A DNA stretch of 7,795 nucleotides from Chloroflexota bacterium (GTDB lineage: Bacteria > Chloroflexota > Limnocylindria > Limnocylindrales > CSP1-4), in the NCBI GenBank assembly GCA_021777365.1, contig JAJYDP010000218.1:1-7795 (forward strand). The letters are read 5' to 3'. The stretch's first letter is position 1; every line of letters starts with the position of its first letter. This document shows, piece by piece, positions 1 through 5,836 of the stretch. The notes below the pieces were generated by a model. That model did no database searches and was not told the origin of the DNA. It was given only the letters and a program-made list of their open reading frames with translations. The position numbers and the translations under genes were made by a program.

Positions 1-100
1 TGCATCGCGTTCGGCAGCCGGACGGTGGCCTGGTAGACAGGGGGCGGGACGCGCTTCCGGCGCGCACCGGCGCGGTCGTCCGGGAGGACGGCTCGCGGCA

Positions 101-131
101 GCCACTGTCCGTCATACGCGGGGGATAACTC
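101..131 (+). repeat. left copy of a 31-bp inverted repeat
   Basis: This stretch pairs as an inverted repeat with 883-913. Aligned by hand, 30 of 31 bases match; the one difference is C at 113 against T in the other copy. The similarity stops sharply at both ends. Together the copies enclose about 750 bp with a single lipoprotein gene. The sharp edges suggest a mobile-element end, a recombinase site or a regulator site rather than a decayed gene duplication. No transposase or recombinase gene lies between the copies. Confidence 0.8.
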
Positions 132-197
132 GTGGTCCCCAGCTCTGCTTGAGTGCTGACCGAGTGGGACCCCGGCGCTTGCGTCTCTCGTTGGCGA

Positions 198-779
198 TCA
201 GGGAGCGGGGCGGGCGAGCTGGAAGCGATTGAAGTCGAGTTCCCCGTGAATCGAGTCGATGAATGCGTGGACCTGCGCCTCGCTGGCGGCGAGCCCGGGG
301 CCGCGCAAGCACGCCGTGATGAACGCCCCGGACACCGCCGACCACTCCTCGGCCTCGCCGCCGATCCCGCTGCACCACGCGTCAGGCGGCGAGATCGTGC
401 CGACCTGGGGAGGGATCATCTCGGCGAGGCCCATGTTGGGCGCGATCGTGACGAGCACCCCGCCGGCCGGAAGCGTGCGGACCGGCGGTGCGCAGGGGCC
501 AGCCACGCCGTCCGGCGTGATCGTGGGACACGTCCCCACGGAGAGTCCGACGTTGGCGAGATACGCGAGCGGCACCGGCCGACCCGGGACCGCTGGCGGA
601 CCGGCCACAACCTGCCAGGCCGCTGGACGCGTCACCGTTAGCGGCCCGATCGGTCCGGTGACGAGGCCGGACCGAGTCGCTGTGGGGGTCGGGGAACCGA
701 ACGCCGCTCCGCACCCGCCGAGCACCGCAGCGGCGAGCACCAAGCTCACGGCTTGGCTGCGGACGCGGTGGGTGGGCAT
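198..779 (-). CDS. lipoprotein of unknown function
   Basis: The gene encodes 193 aa and I recognise no family. Residues 1-22 form a lipoprotein signal: basic start (H4, R5, R7), hydrophobic core, then VLGGC with the lipidated cysteine at 23. A Pro/Thr/Ser-rich linker follows, then a globular part with four cysteines (in GTCP, GPCA, AWCS and TACL) that could form two disulfides. It is therefore probably exported and membrane-anchored. I chose the ATG at 779 because GGAG lies six bases upstream and the signal peptide begins there; a longer in-frame start at 830 lacks this. A weak promoter candidate (CTGACC, 16 bases, CATGAT) ends near 838. The gene lies alone inside the inverted-repeat pair, which suggests it could be mobile cargo. 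Coding status is well supported; function is unknown. Confidence 0.75.
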   Translation of the reverse strand: MPTHRVRSQAVSLVLAAAVLGGCGAAFGSPTPTATRSGLVTGPIGPLTVTRPAAWQVVAGPPAVPGRPVPLAYLANVGLSVGTCPTITPDGVAGPCAPPVRTLPAGGVLVTIAPNMGLAEMIPPQVGTISPPDAWCSGIGGEAEEWSAVSGAFITACLRGPGLAASEAQVHAFIDSIHGELDFNRFQLARPAP

Positions 780-1173
780 TGCGTTCTCCGTCTTCCTGCG
801 ACGCGCGCCCCAACTCACCGGTTCCCGCATTCAGGCGATCATGCTGCGCCACAAGCCGCGGTCAGTCCAGCCGTCGGTCTGGGAGTTATCCCCCGCGTAT
901 AACGGACAGTGGCCAGCGGCAGAGGACGCGGACAGCAGGCCCCACAGTCGCCGCGGCACGACGCAGATGGCGGCGTGCGCTGCATCGATCCGCTGGAGCC
1001 GCGCATCGGCCGGCCGCGAGCGCCCGAGTGGGAGCAGCGCGGGCGCGCAATCCGGCCGAGCAGGCCCACCCGGGCGACACGGGCTCGCCAGGCCGTGCGC
1101 CCCGACTGCGCCCGCGGCTTCCACTGGGTGCACGGTGGTGGGCGGGCGGCACGCGGGACCGCTGGACGCCGCG
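780..1173. other. gap without a convincing gene
   Basis: Apart from the right inverted-repeat copy and a weak promoter candidate for the lipoprotein near 838, I see no gene here. Open frames exist on both strands, but their products are dominated by Arg, Ala, Pro and Gly, as expected of chance frames in GC-rich DNA. One plus-strand frame around 960-1150 reads somewhat more protein-like in places and could be a decayed gene; I cannot support it further. Confidence 0.5.
883..913 (-). repeat. right copy of the 31-bp inverted repeat
   Basis: This is the reverse-complement partner of 101-131. Read on the minus strand it contains GTTAT, nine bases, then ATAAC, a small internal dyad like the paired arms of a tyrosine-recombinase core site. 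The left copy keeps only ATAAC of that dyad. The repeat lies about 100 bp upstream of the lipoprotein start at 779. A GCGGCA hexamer lies directly outside the left copy (95-100) and two bases outside this copy (916-921). That could be a remnant target duplication, but it is short and may be chance. Confidence 0.8.
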
Positions 1174-1395
1174 CTAGAGGTGCCAGCCTCGGTAGGACGC
1201 GTGGTGGAGCGCGCTCCGGCGGGACTGCGCGGACAGCTTCCCGTCGATGGTGCGGGCGGCATGCCATGAGCGGAGGGGACCGGGGCGGGGCGGCAGCTGG
1301 TGGCCACAGTCGGGGCACGCCTCACCCCACTCTCCGCGCTCGGACGCGCACGCAGGCGGCGCGGGCTGCGTTACCGGGGGGACGCTCGTCGGCAT
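1174..1395 (-). CDS. possible small CxxC protein
   Basis: From an ATG at 1395 this frame encodes 73 aa. After a Pro-rich N-terminus it contains CPDCGH, half of a zinc ribbon, followed by a balanced stretch containing SWHAART and ending in RGWHL before a TAG. This composition is more protein-like than chance frames nearby. Only one CxxC is present, so zinc binding would need another cysteine (one lies about 14 residues upstream, in PACAS) or a dimer. No good ribosome binding site is visible before 1395, and in-frame alternatives exist at 1443 (ATG) and 1488 (GTG). It may be a real small protein or the C-terminal remnant of a larger one. I do not recognise a family. Confidence 0.35.
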   Translation of the reverse strand: MPTSVPPVTQPAPPACASERGEWGEACPDCGHQLPPRPGPLRSWHAARTIDGKLSAQSRRSALHHASYRGWHL

Positions 1396-1555
1396 GGTGC
1401 GTCGGATTGTGCACCCTCTGGCCGGATGGCGCGGGAGGTCCATCGTGGAACCCGTGCACCGAACCCGAGGCCTGCGCCGGGTCCGCACGATACGGGCGGT
1501 CGAGCATCGGGGGCAGGACGGTCGACGGCCCCGCTCACACGCGTGCGCCGTCCGC
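1396..1555. other. spacer between the small CxxC frame and the exporter gene
   Basis: Upstream extensions of the small CxxC frame reach to 1488, but no ribosome binding site supports them. I see no strong terminator downstream of the exporter stop at 1556 and no other gene. Confidence 0.4.
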
Positions 1556-2176
1556 CTACCGACGCTCCAGCGCGAGGCTGGCTCCGATGCCGATCAGCAC
1601 GAGGCCGGAGAGCTGCTCCAGTCGCCGGCGCAGGCCGGTCTGCAGGAGGCGCTCTCGGGCCCCGTGGAGGAGTGTGATCAGCGCCACGTACCAGGCCGCG
1701 TCGACCGCCACCCAGCACACCCCGAGCAGCAGGATGGTGGGCAGCACGGGCGCCCCGGCGGGGACGAAGCCGGGCAGGAAGGCCAGGGCGAAGACGGCCG
1801 CCTTGGGGTTGGCGGCCTCGGTCAGCAACCCGATCCGGAAGGCCCCGATGCCCGCGGCGTCGGCGCCCGGAGGCTCGTGCCGCACGGCGCGGCCGCCCCG
1901 GCCGCGCAGCGACTGCATGCCCAGGGCGAGGAGGACGAGGGCGCCCCCGATCCGCAGCGCGGTGTAGGCGGCCTCCGACGCCGAAAGCAGGGCCGAGAGC
2001 CCGCAGGCGGCGGCGATCGACCAGCCCAAGAGCCCCGTCTGGCTGCCCGCGATGGTGAGGAACGTCGCGCGTCGCCCCGCCCGCAGCACCTGGCGCAGCA
2101 GGAGCGCGGTGGTGGGCCCGGGCGCCACGGCGAGGAGGAATGAGGCGGCCAGGAAGGCGAGGAGGGTGGCGGCCAT
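1556..2176 (-). CDS. LysE/RhtB-family exporter
   Basis: The 206-aa product has the usual length and hydrophobic pattern of LysE/RhtB translocators, inner-membrane proteins that export amino acids or related small molecules by proton exchange. Residues 1-20 are the first membrane segment, followed by the family motif APGPTT (18-23) and LRAGRRA. Further hydrophobic segments lie near 40-65, 72-90, 124-142, 144-171 and 188-204. The conserved NPK (123-125) leads into the segment ending FLPGF. The substrate cannot be read from sequence. The ATG at 2176 gives the standard family N-terminus. It has no clear Shine-Dalgarno, but TATGAT lies six bases upstream, so the transcript may be leaderless. Only 34 bp separate it from the upstream gene's stop, so it may also be read through from that gene. 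Confidence 0.9.
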   Translation of the reverse strand: MAATLLAFLAASFLLAVAPGPTTALLLRQVLRAGRRATFLTIAGSQTGLLGWSIAAACGLSALLSASEAAYTALRIGGALVLLALGMQSLRGRGGRAVRHEPPGADAAGIGAFRIGLLTEAANPKAAVFALAFLPGFVPAGAPVLPTILLLGVCWVAVDAAWYVALITLLHGARERLLQTGLRRRLEQLSGLVLIGIGASLALERR

Positions 2177-2182
2177 CGTCGG

Positions 2183-2188
2183 ATCATA
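2183..2188 (-). promoter_or_regulatory. possible -10 box of a leaderless exporter transcript
   Basis: On the minus strand TATGAT lies six bases before the exporter ATG at 2176, which would place transcription start on or next to the start codon. No ribosome binding site is visible, consistent with a leaderless mRNA. No good -35 hexamer is found 16-18 bases upstream, so the call rests on the -10 match and its position. Confidence 0.4.
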
Positions 2189-2210
2189 GCGGGGGTGGCC
2201 TGCCTCGCCC

Positions 2211-3416
2211 TCACTGCGCGGTGGTGCTCCAGCAGGTCAGCCACGGCTGGTCCCACTCGGACGGGATCGAGCGCAGGGCAGAGAAGCGCGCCACCCCGAG
2301 CACCGACCCCTGGGCCACCGGCGTCGGGTCGGCGGCCTGCGTGTCCATGACTCCCTCGTCGAGGAGCGTCCAGGTCACGTCCATGCGCTCGATCCCGGTG
2401 GGCCTGGTGGTGGCCGTCCAGCGATACCAGTGCTCGGGAACCAGGGGTGCCTGCGCCAGCATGGTGGACACGCTCGCCGACTGTCCGTCGATGTCCGGCA
2501 GCACGAGCGAGAGGCGATCCCCCGCCAGCAGCACGCCGAAGCGATCCCAGAAGGAGGGCCCGGTCCACACCACGCCGGCGCCATCCCAGCCGATGCCCGT
2601 CCCGGGAAGCTCGGCGAGCCGCCGGGCATCCATGCTGCCCACCTGCAGGGTAGCCGCGAAGGTGTGCGGCAGGGCGCCGTCGAGCCAGGTCCACCCGGGC
2701 GCGCGCTCGGGGCGCGCGGAGGCCGCGGCCGCGGCGTCCTGGCCGCCCTGGTTCGGGGCCAGGGCCGTGGGCTGGGCCGTCACGCCGTTGCAGCCGCGCA
2801 GGGTGGCGTCGATGGAGGAGAACCAGGAGATGTGGTTGGCGACCACGACCTGCACCCGCCACTGCGAGCCGGTGGGCAGCGAGGCGGCCTGATACGGATA
2901 CCAGCCGCTCAGGAAGGTCGCGTTGCCGGGGTAGCCGGCATGCTCCGGGGTGCGCACCTCCATGAGGATGGTGGTGGTCGGGACATAGGCGGCGCTGTAC
3001 GCCGCCTGCATGTACGCGGGGGCATCGGCGTTGCCATACGGGTCCGCGTAGACGTCCTGCATGCTGTCGCCGGCGCTGCGCCCGAGCACCGCGGAGAGGT
3101 CCGCGTTCACGACCGCCAGCACGCTGGCCGGCGAGGGCAGGGCGTGCGCGGTGAGCGTCGGGACCCAGGTCCAGGACCGCTGCTCGGGCACCGGGTGACA
3201 CCTCGGCGCCGGGCTGGGATCGGCCGCGGTGGGGGTCCCCGGCGTGCACACCCGGTGGGCCGGGATGTCGGTCCAGTGGCCGCCGGGCAGGCCGCCGAAG
3301 GACCCGCTGAGCCCGGGGATGCCGGCCGTCGCGGGGTGCGCGACGAGGGCCGGGGGAACGATCACCAGCACGACCAGGACGGTCAGCGCGACCAGGGGCA
3401 GACGGAACGCGCGCAT
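2211..3416 (-). CDS. secreted protein of unknown function
   Basis: The product is 401 aa and I do not recognise a family. Residues 5-24 form a hydrophobic segment after a basic start (R2, R5), followed by PPALVAHPATAG, consistent with a cleaved signal peptide or an N-terminal anchor; there is no lipobox. The rest is soluble, rich in aromatic, Thr, Ser and Ala residues, and alternates in a way that suggests beta-strands. Four cysteines (in RVCT, PRCH, RGCN and LTCW) could form two disulfides. An Ala-rich stretch (DAAAAASAR) lies near the middle and may separate two domains. The ATG at 3416 is preferred over the in-frame start at 3461 because GAGGAG lies eight bases upstream and the signal begins there. 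It has its own promoter block, nearly identical to that of the next lipoprotein gene, so the two are probably co-regulated. Confidence 0.8.
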   Translation of the reverse strand: MRAFRLPLVALTVLVVLVIVPPALVAHPATAGIPGLSGSFGGLPGGHWTDIPAHRVCTPGTPTAADPSPAPRCHPVPEQRSWTWVPTLTAHALPSPASVLAVVNADLSAVLGRSAGDSMQDVYADPYGNADAPAYMQAAYSAAYVPTTTILMEVRTPEHAGYPGNATFLSGWYPYQAASLPTGSQWRVQVVVANHISWFSSIDATLRGCNGVTAQPTALAPNQGGQDAAAAASARPERAPGWTWLDGALPHTFAATLQVGSMDARRLAELPGTGIGWDGAGVVWTGPSFWDRFGVLLAGDRLSLVLPDIDGQSASVSTMLAQAPLVPEHWYRWTATTRPTGIERMDVTWTLLDEGVMDTQAADPTPVAQGSVLGVARFSALRSIPSEWDQPWLTCWSTTAQ

Positions 3417-3423
3417 CGGGGTG

Positions 3424-3429
3424 CTCCTC
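3424..3429 (-). promoter_or_regulatory. ribosome binding site of the secreted protein
   Basis: GAGGAG on the minus strand is followed by CACCCCG and the ATG at 3416. The block GAGGAGCACCCC is also found before the ATG at 4193. It selects the start at 3416 over the longer frame. Confidence 0.65.
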
Positions 3430-3466
3430 ACCACGGCCGCCCTGCCAACCGCGGGCGGCACGCACG

Positions 3467-3495
3467 GACCGTGGGCACAACCGCGCGCATGTCAA
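3467..3495 (-). promoter_or_regulatory. promoter A, CTTGACA type
   Basis: On the minus strand GGGTCCTTGACA gives a consensus -35 hexamer at 3495-3490. After 17 bases comes ACGGTC (3472-3467), followed by CG. ACGGTC is a poor sigma-70 -10 box, but the same spacing and an almost identical element (ATGGTCCG) occur in promoter B. That supports function and suggests a lineage-specific -10. Transcription would start near 3460, giving a leader of about 45 bases. The element lies in the 114-bp gap just after the lipoprotein stop at 3531. Confidence 0.55.
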
Positions 3496-3530
3496 GGACC
3501 CGCGCATCGCGGATCGCCCGGCGCGGCGCC

Positions 3531-4193
3531 CTACCGACCCGGCGTCGGCTGCAGCAGCGCGTCGAGCTCGCTGGCGGGGAGCCGGGTGCTCAAGGTCAGG
3601 GTGAGCGTCCAGTTCCCCGCGGCGGTGGCGAACTGGTACGCGACCGCGCTGCGAGGGTGCGGCACATTGATGTAGCCCGCGATCCCCGCGAGGCTGTGCC
3701 AGCCCGGCGCGTCGAGCCCGTCGTAGCAGGCCATCAGCGCCGGCAGGGCCATCGGCTCCTGCCAGCTGGCGGACCAGCCCTGCGCCACCGGCGAGGGCGC
3801 CAGAAGCTGCACCAGCCGGCCGGCATGCGGCACCGGCAGCCCGAGCTGCCTGAACAGGGCCGGCGCTGGGCCCTCGATGGGCCCAGCGAGGGCGGCCGCG
3901 CTGCCCGTGGCTGGTGTCGCCAGCCACGTGTCGGGATCCCCGGGCGCCAGCGACCCGAGGTCACAGCTCCCCATGCGCACCGGCCAGAACGCGGGCAGCG
4001 ACGCACCCGGCGCCACGGTCACGGCCGGGGTCGGCGCCCCGGTGGGCGCCGCCAGGACGGAGGAGGCGGGGGATCCCGGGCTCGCGGCCGTCGCCGCAGG
4101 CGTCGGCGGCATGCCGGCGCCGCCACAGGCGGCGGCCAGGAGGGCTGCGGCCAGCACGAGGGGTGCGATCCGGGGCGAACGAGGTGGGCGCAT
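3531..4193 (-). CDS. lipoprotein of unknown function
   Basis: The product is 220 aa and matches no family I know. Residues 1-22 are a lipoprotein signal (R2, R5, R8, hydrophobic core, LLAAAC) with the lipidated cysteine at 23; position -3 is Ala rather than the preferred Leu. A linker of about 45 residues rich in Pro, Ala, Thr and Ser follows, a typical surface spacer. The globular C-terminal part holds two further cysteines (GSCD and MACY), possibly one disulfide, and ends in LDALLQPTPGR. The ATG at 4193 is chosen because GAGGAG precedes it and the signal begins there, rather than the longer frame to 4229. The gene has its own promoter (B) and sits upstream of the secreted-protein gene, which has a matching promoter. 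A shared envelope role is inferred from this only. Confidence 0.8.
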   Translation of the reverse strand: MRPPRSPRIAPLVLAAALLAAACGGAGMPPTPAATAASPGSPASSVLAAPTGAPTPAVTVAPGASLPAFWPVRMGSCDLGSLAPGDPDTWLATPATGSAAALAGPIEGPAPALFRQLGLPVPHAGRLVQLLAPSPVAQGWSASWQEPMALPALMACYDGLDAPGWHSLAGIAGYINVPHPRSAVAYQFATAAGNWTLTLTLSTRLPASELDALLQPTPGR

Positions 4194-4243
4194 GGGGGTG
4201 CTCCTCCGCTGGTGCGCGCCGCGCCACACTGCGGCGCCAGGCG

Positions 4244-4272
4244 GACCATCGGCGCACGCACCCCGCTGTCAA
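4244..4272 (-). promoter_or_regulatory. promoter B, CTTGACA type
   Basis: On the minus strand GGGTCCTTGACA (-35 at 4272-4267) is followed after 17 bases by ATGGTC (4249-4244) and CG. This matches promoter A in the -35 flank, the spacer length and the downstream hexamer. It would give a leader of about 44 bases before the lipoprotein ATG at 4193. The identity with A extends upstream: the plus-strand TGTCAAGGACCCGCGCA begins at 4267 here and at 3490 in A. Confidence 0.55.
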
Positions 4273-4336
4273 GGACCCGCGCACCGCGGCGGGGCGAGTG
4301 GCGGCGCCGGAACCCGCACCGGCAGGTCCGGACAGC

Positions 4337-4379
4337 CAGAGGCCCGACCGTCCGGGAGCACGGCGGGGTCGGGCCTCTG
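4337..4379 (-). terminator. 13-bp hairpin, terminator or attenuator
   Basis: Bases 4337-4349 and 4367-4379 pair perfectly over 13 bp (CAGAGGCCCGACC against its complement), with a 17-base loop. This is the strongest hairpin I see in the window. No T-run follows on either strand, so it may be an intrinsic terminator of the GC-rich type without a U-tract, or a stable RNA structure. It lies about 90 bases downstream of the expected start of promoter C and about 65 bases upstream of promoter B. Confidence 0.6.
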
Positions 4380-4473
4380 CGGGGTAGGCGAACAGCGGGC
4401 TGGCGGAGTCGGCGTCTTCGTGGCGGCGCGGACGGGGCGGTGCACGGTGCACCCGGCGGCCCCGCCCAGCGGC

Positions 4474-4502
4474 GAGCCTCGGGGGAAGGGTCCGACTGTC
4501 AA
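4474..4502 (-). promoter_or_regulatory. promoter C, third CTTGACA element with no gene behind it
   Basis: CGGGTACTTGACA on the minus strand (-35 at 4502-4497) repeats the extended -35 block of promoters A and B. Seventeen bases on lies AGGCTC (4479-4474), which departs from the AYGGTC of A and B. No open frame with a ribosome binding site follows before the hairpin at 4337-4379. The likely product is an RNA of about 130 bases ending at that hairpin, or an extra leader for the lipoprotein gene. Confidence 0.4.
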
Positions 4503-4563
4503 GTACCCGGGCGGATCAACTGCGCCAGGCCCGGTGGATAAATCAGGGCAGGGCTGGGACCCT

Positions 4564-4587
4564 GGACGATAGGCCTGGACATCGTCC
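4564..4587 (-). terminator. possible terminator of the PadR/HAAS operon
   Basis: GGACGAT (4564-4570) pairs with ATCGTCC (4581-4587) across a 10-base loop. It lies about 110 bases beyond the stop of the HAAS-domain gene and before promoter C, a sensible place for a terminator, but no T-run follows. Confidence 0.3.
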
Positions 4588-4697
4588 GCCGCTGGCGGTC
4601 GATCGGTCCGGCCGGATGAGGTCACACACGCAAGATCGATGGCCGGGTCGTCGAGGCCCGACGCAGAGTCGTGCAGACTTCGGCGTCGACGCCCTCC

Positions 4698-5342
4698 CTA
4701 CCCGCGCCGGCTCCGGAGGGCCTCGACGAGAAGCAGCAGCACCAGAAGTGGGACGGCGAGGACAGCGACGATGCCCATGTATAACAGTCCGTTCGCCAGC
4801 AGCGCGACGAGCAGGAGAACGACGATCGCGCCGAGGCCGATCAGGGACGGCGAGACACGCCGTGAGCTCGCCCGAGTCCAACTGCCGGATGAGGGACCAG
4901 GCGGGGCTGGCTGCGGTTCGCGCCGGGCAGCGAGCGCGAGGAGGGTGAGCACGAGCGGAATCCAGACGTAGGGGGTCACGACAGCGAAGGCGATCGCCAT
5001 CACGGCCGCGGGCAGCCCGGACGTTCCCGAGAGCAGCGCGAGGAGCAGGACGAGAAGCCCAGTGAGGGCGGCGATGGCGAGTCTGGCGGGAGTCAGCGAC
5101 CTCGCCCGAGGAATCTGCGGTTCCCGCTCGTCGCGTGCGGCAGCCACGATCTCATCCGGCGATCCCAGCCGCTCGAGCACGTTCCGCACCGCCGCCTCGT
5201 CGCCTGCCCCGGTCCCGCCCAGCGCGGCCCTGATGTGCTCCCGGACATCGGCGATCAGCTCCGCTCGGCGATGGGCGGGAAGCAGCCGAGCCGCTGCCGT
5301 TAGCTCGGAGATGTAAGCATCCACGAGGGCCTGTGCGGTCAC
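4698..5342 (-). CDS. HAAS/DUF1700-type membrane protein
   Basis: The product is 214 aa. Residues 1-72 resemble the HAAS (DUF1700-like) domain found beside PadR regulators: YISELTAAARLLPAHRRAELIADVRE, then HIRAAL, then LERLGSPDEIVAAA, a helical domain with the usual LG-P turn. The rest is membrane: hydrophobic segments near 85-105 and 110-138, a Pro/Ser/Arg-rich loop, then two more near 163-208, ending in a basic RSRRG tail. The start is a GTG at 5342 that overlaps the PadR stop by four bases (GTGA), so translation is coupled. In known PadR/HAAS pairs the membrane protein is thought to act in envelope or signalling responses; no specific substrate can be read here. Family assignment is firm, role inferred. 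Confidence 0.85.
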   Translation of the reverse strand: MTAQALVDAYISELTAAARLLPAHRRAELIADVREHIRAALGGTGAGDEAAVRNVLERLGSPDEIVAAARDEREPQIPRARSLTPARLAIAALTGLLVLLLALLSGTSGLPAAVMAIAFAVVTPYVWIPLVLTLLALAARREPQPAPPGPSSGSWTRASSRRVSPSLIGLGAIVVLLLVALLANGLLYMGIVAVLAVPLLVLLLLVEALRSRRG

Positions 5343-5713
5343 GATTCCGTGCCCCCTTCTCCATCGGCGAGAAGAGCATCAACCGCGTCCCGGAACCCGA
5401 TCCAGTCCGCCCTGAACGCCGCGAGGGAATGGCGGCCGGCCTCGGTGATCCGGTAGTAGCGTCGTGGCGGACCTCCGGCTGACTCGCGCCACTCTGCGCT
5501 GAGCAGCCCGTCGCGCCGCAGACGACTCAACAGCGGGTAGATCGTCCCCTCGCTCGTCACGAGTCCTCCCGCCTCCGAGAGACGCTGGATGAGGTCGAAC
5601 GCGTAGGCCTCCTGGTCGCGAACGGCCGCCAGCACGCAGTGCTCGACGACCCCACGCCGCAACTCCGTCAGCCCATTCGGACGCCGACCCCGCGAGGCTT
5701 CCATGCGAGACAT
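5339..5713 (-). CDS. PadR-family transcriptional regulator
   Basis: The 124-aa product is a compact PadR winged helix, normally a dimeric repressor of its own operon. After a basic N-terminus, the winged-helix core begins at GVVEHCVLAAV. The signature SEGTIYPLLSRLRRDGLL is the recognition region, and GPPRRYYRIT followed by EAGRHSL forms the wing. A short C-terminal helix (about 100-118) would dimerise. The start is uncertain: the ATG at 5713 has AAGG five bases upstream, the in-frame ATG at 5704 would suit a leaderless transcript, and a GTG at 5740 is less likely. The stop overlaps the HAAS-domain gene start by 4 bp. Two operator-like palindromes cover the start region, pointing to autoregulation. 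The ligand is unknown. Confidence 0.9.
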   Translation of the reverse strand: MSRMEASRGRRPNGLTELRRGVVEHCVLAAVRDQEAYAFDLIQRLSEAGGLVTSEGTIYPLLSRLRRDGLLSAEWRESAGGPPRRYYRITEAGRHSLAAFRADWIGFRDAVDALLADGEGGTES

Positions 5714-5733
5714 AGTAGCCTTGCGAGACAAGG
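5702..5733 (-). promoter_or_regulatory. tandem operator-like sites at the PadR start
   Basis: On the minus strand CCTTG-TCTCG-CAAGG (5733-5719) is a perfect 5-bp dyad. Eighteen bases on, ATG-TCTCG-CAT (5713-5702, inside CTATGTCTCGCATGG) repeats the same TCTCG centre with a shorter dyad. The second site covers both candidate ATG codons. The repeat and position suggest binding sites for the PadR dimer that block its own expression. TACTAT (5717-5712) could be a -10 box inside the region, but no good -35 is present. Confidence 0.5.
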
Positions 5734-5797
5734 TACTCACAGGGCCAATCGGCTCTCCGGAGCGCGCGAGGCTCGATGCACGCGATGTGCGATTGCC

Positions 5798-5809
5798 TGC
5801 CAGTTGGCA
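5798..5809. repeat. TGCCA/TGGCA dyad, possible transposon left end
   Basis: TGCCAGTTGGCA lies 28 bases beyond the transposase stop. A looser TGCCA...TGGCA pair lies at a similar distance outside the transposase start (7752-7770). The two could belong to the element's ends, but the alignment beyond the TGCCA is poor and I see no clear terminal inverted repeat or target duplication. Confidence 0.25.
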
Positions 5810-5836
5810 ACACTTCGAGCCGGTCTCTGACCCTGA

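Larger units (their letters stand above)
4194..4697. other. 504-base regulatory gap
   Basis: No gene is supported between the lipoprotein start and the HAAS-domain gene stop. The gap holds promoter B, the 13-bp hairpin, promoter C, a smaller hairpin at 4564-4587, and a 12-bp perfect palindrome GGCGTCGACGCC (4682-4693) just after the HAAS-domain gene stop. Open frames here are rich in Arg, Pro and Gly and look like chance frames. Confidence 0.5.

Noticed and set aside
2478..2489. ACTGTCCGTC match to part of the 31-bp repeat
   Set aside because: Only about 10 bases match and they lie inside the secreted-protein coding sequence; chance is the simplest explanation.
1822..3927. 701-codon open frame on the minus strand across the exporter, secreted-protein and lipoprotein genes
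   Set aside because: It overlaps three well-supported genes in another frame and its product is Arg/Ala/Gly/Pro-rich without domains; long chance frames are normal at this GC content.
4339..4452. Leader-peptide attenuator of an amino-acid operon before the 13-bp hairpin
   Set aside because: The frame from the GTG at 4452 has no run of regulatory codons and no biosynthetic gene follows.
2430..4541. 703-codon open frame on the plus strand
   Set aside because: It is antisense to supported genes with signal peptides and ribosome sites, and its product is low-complexity Arg/Gly/Ala.
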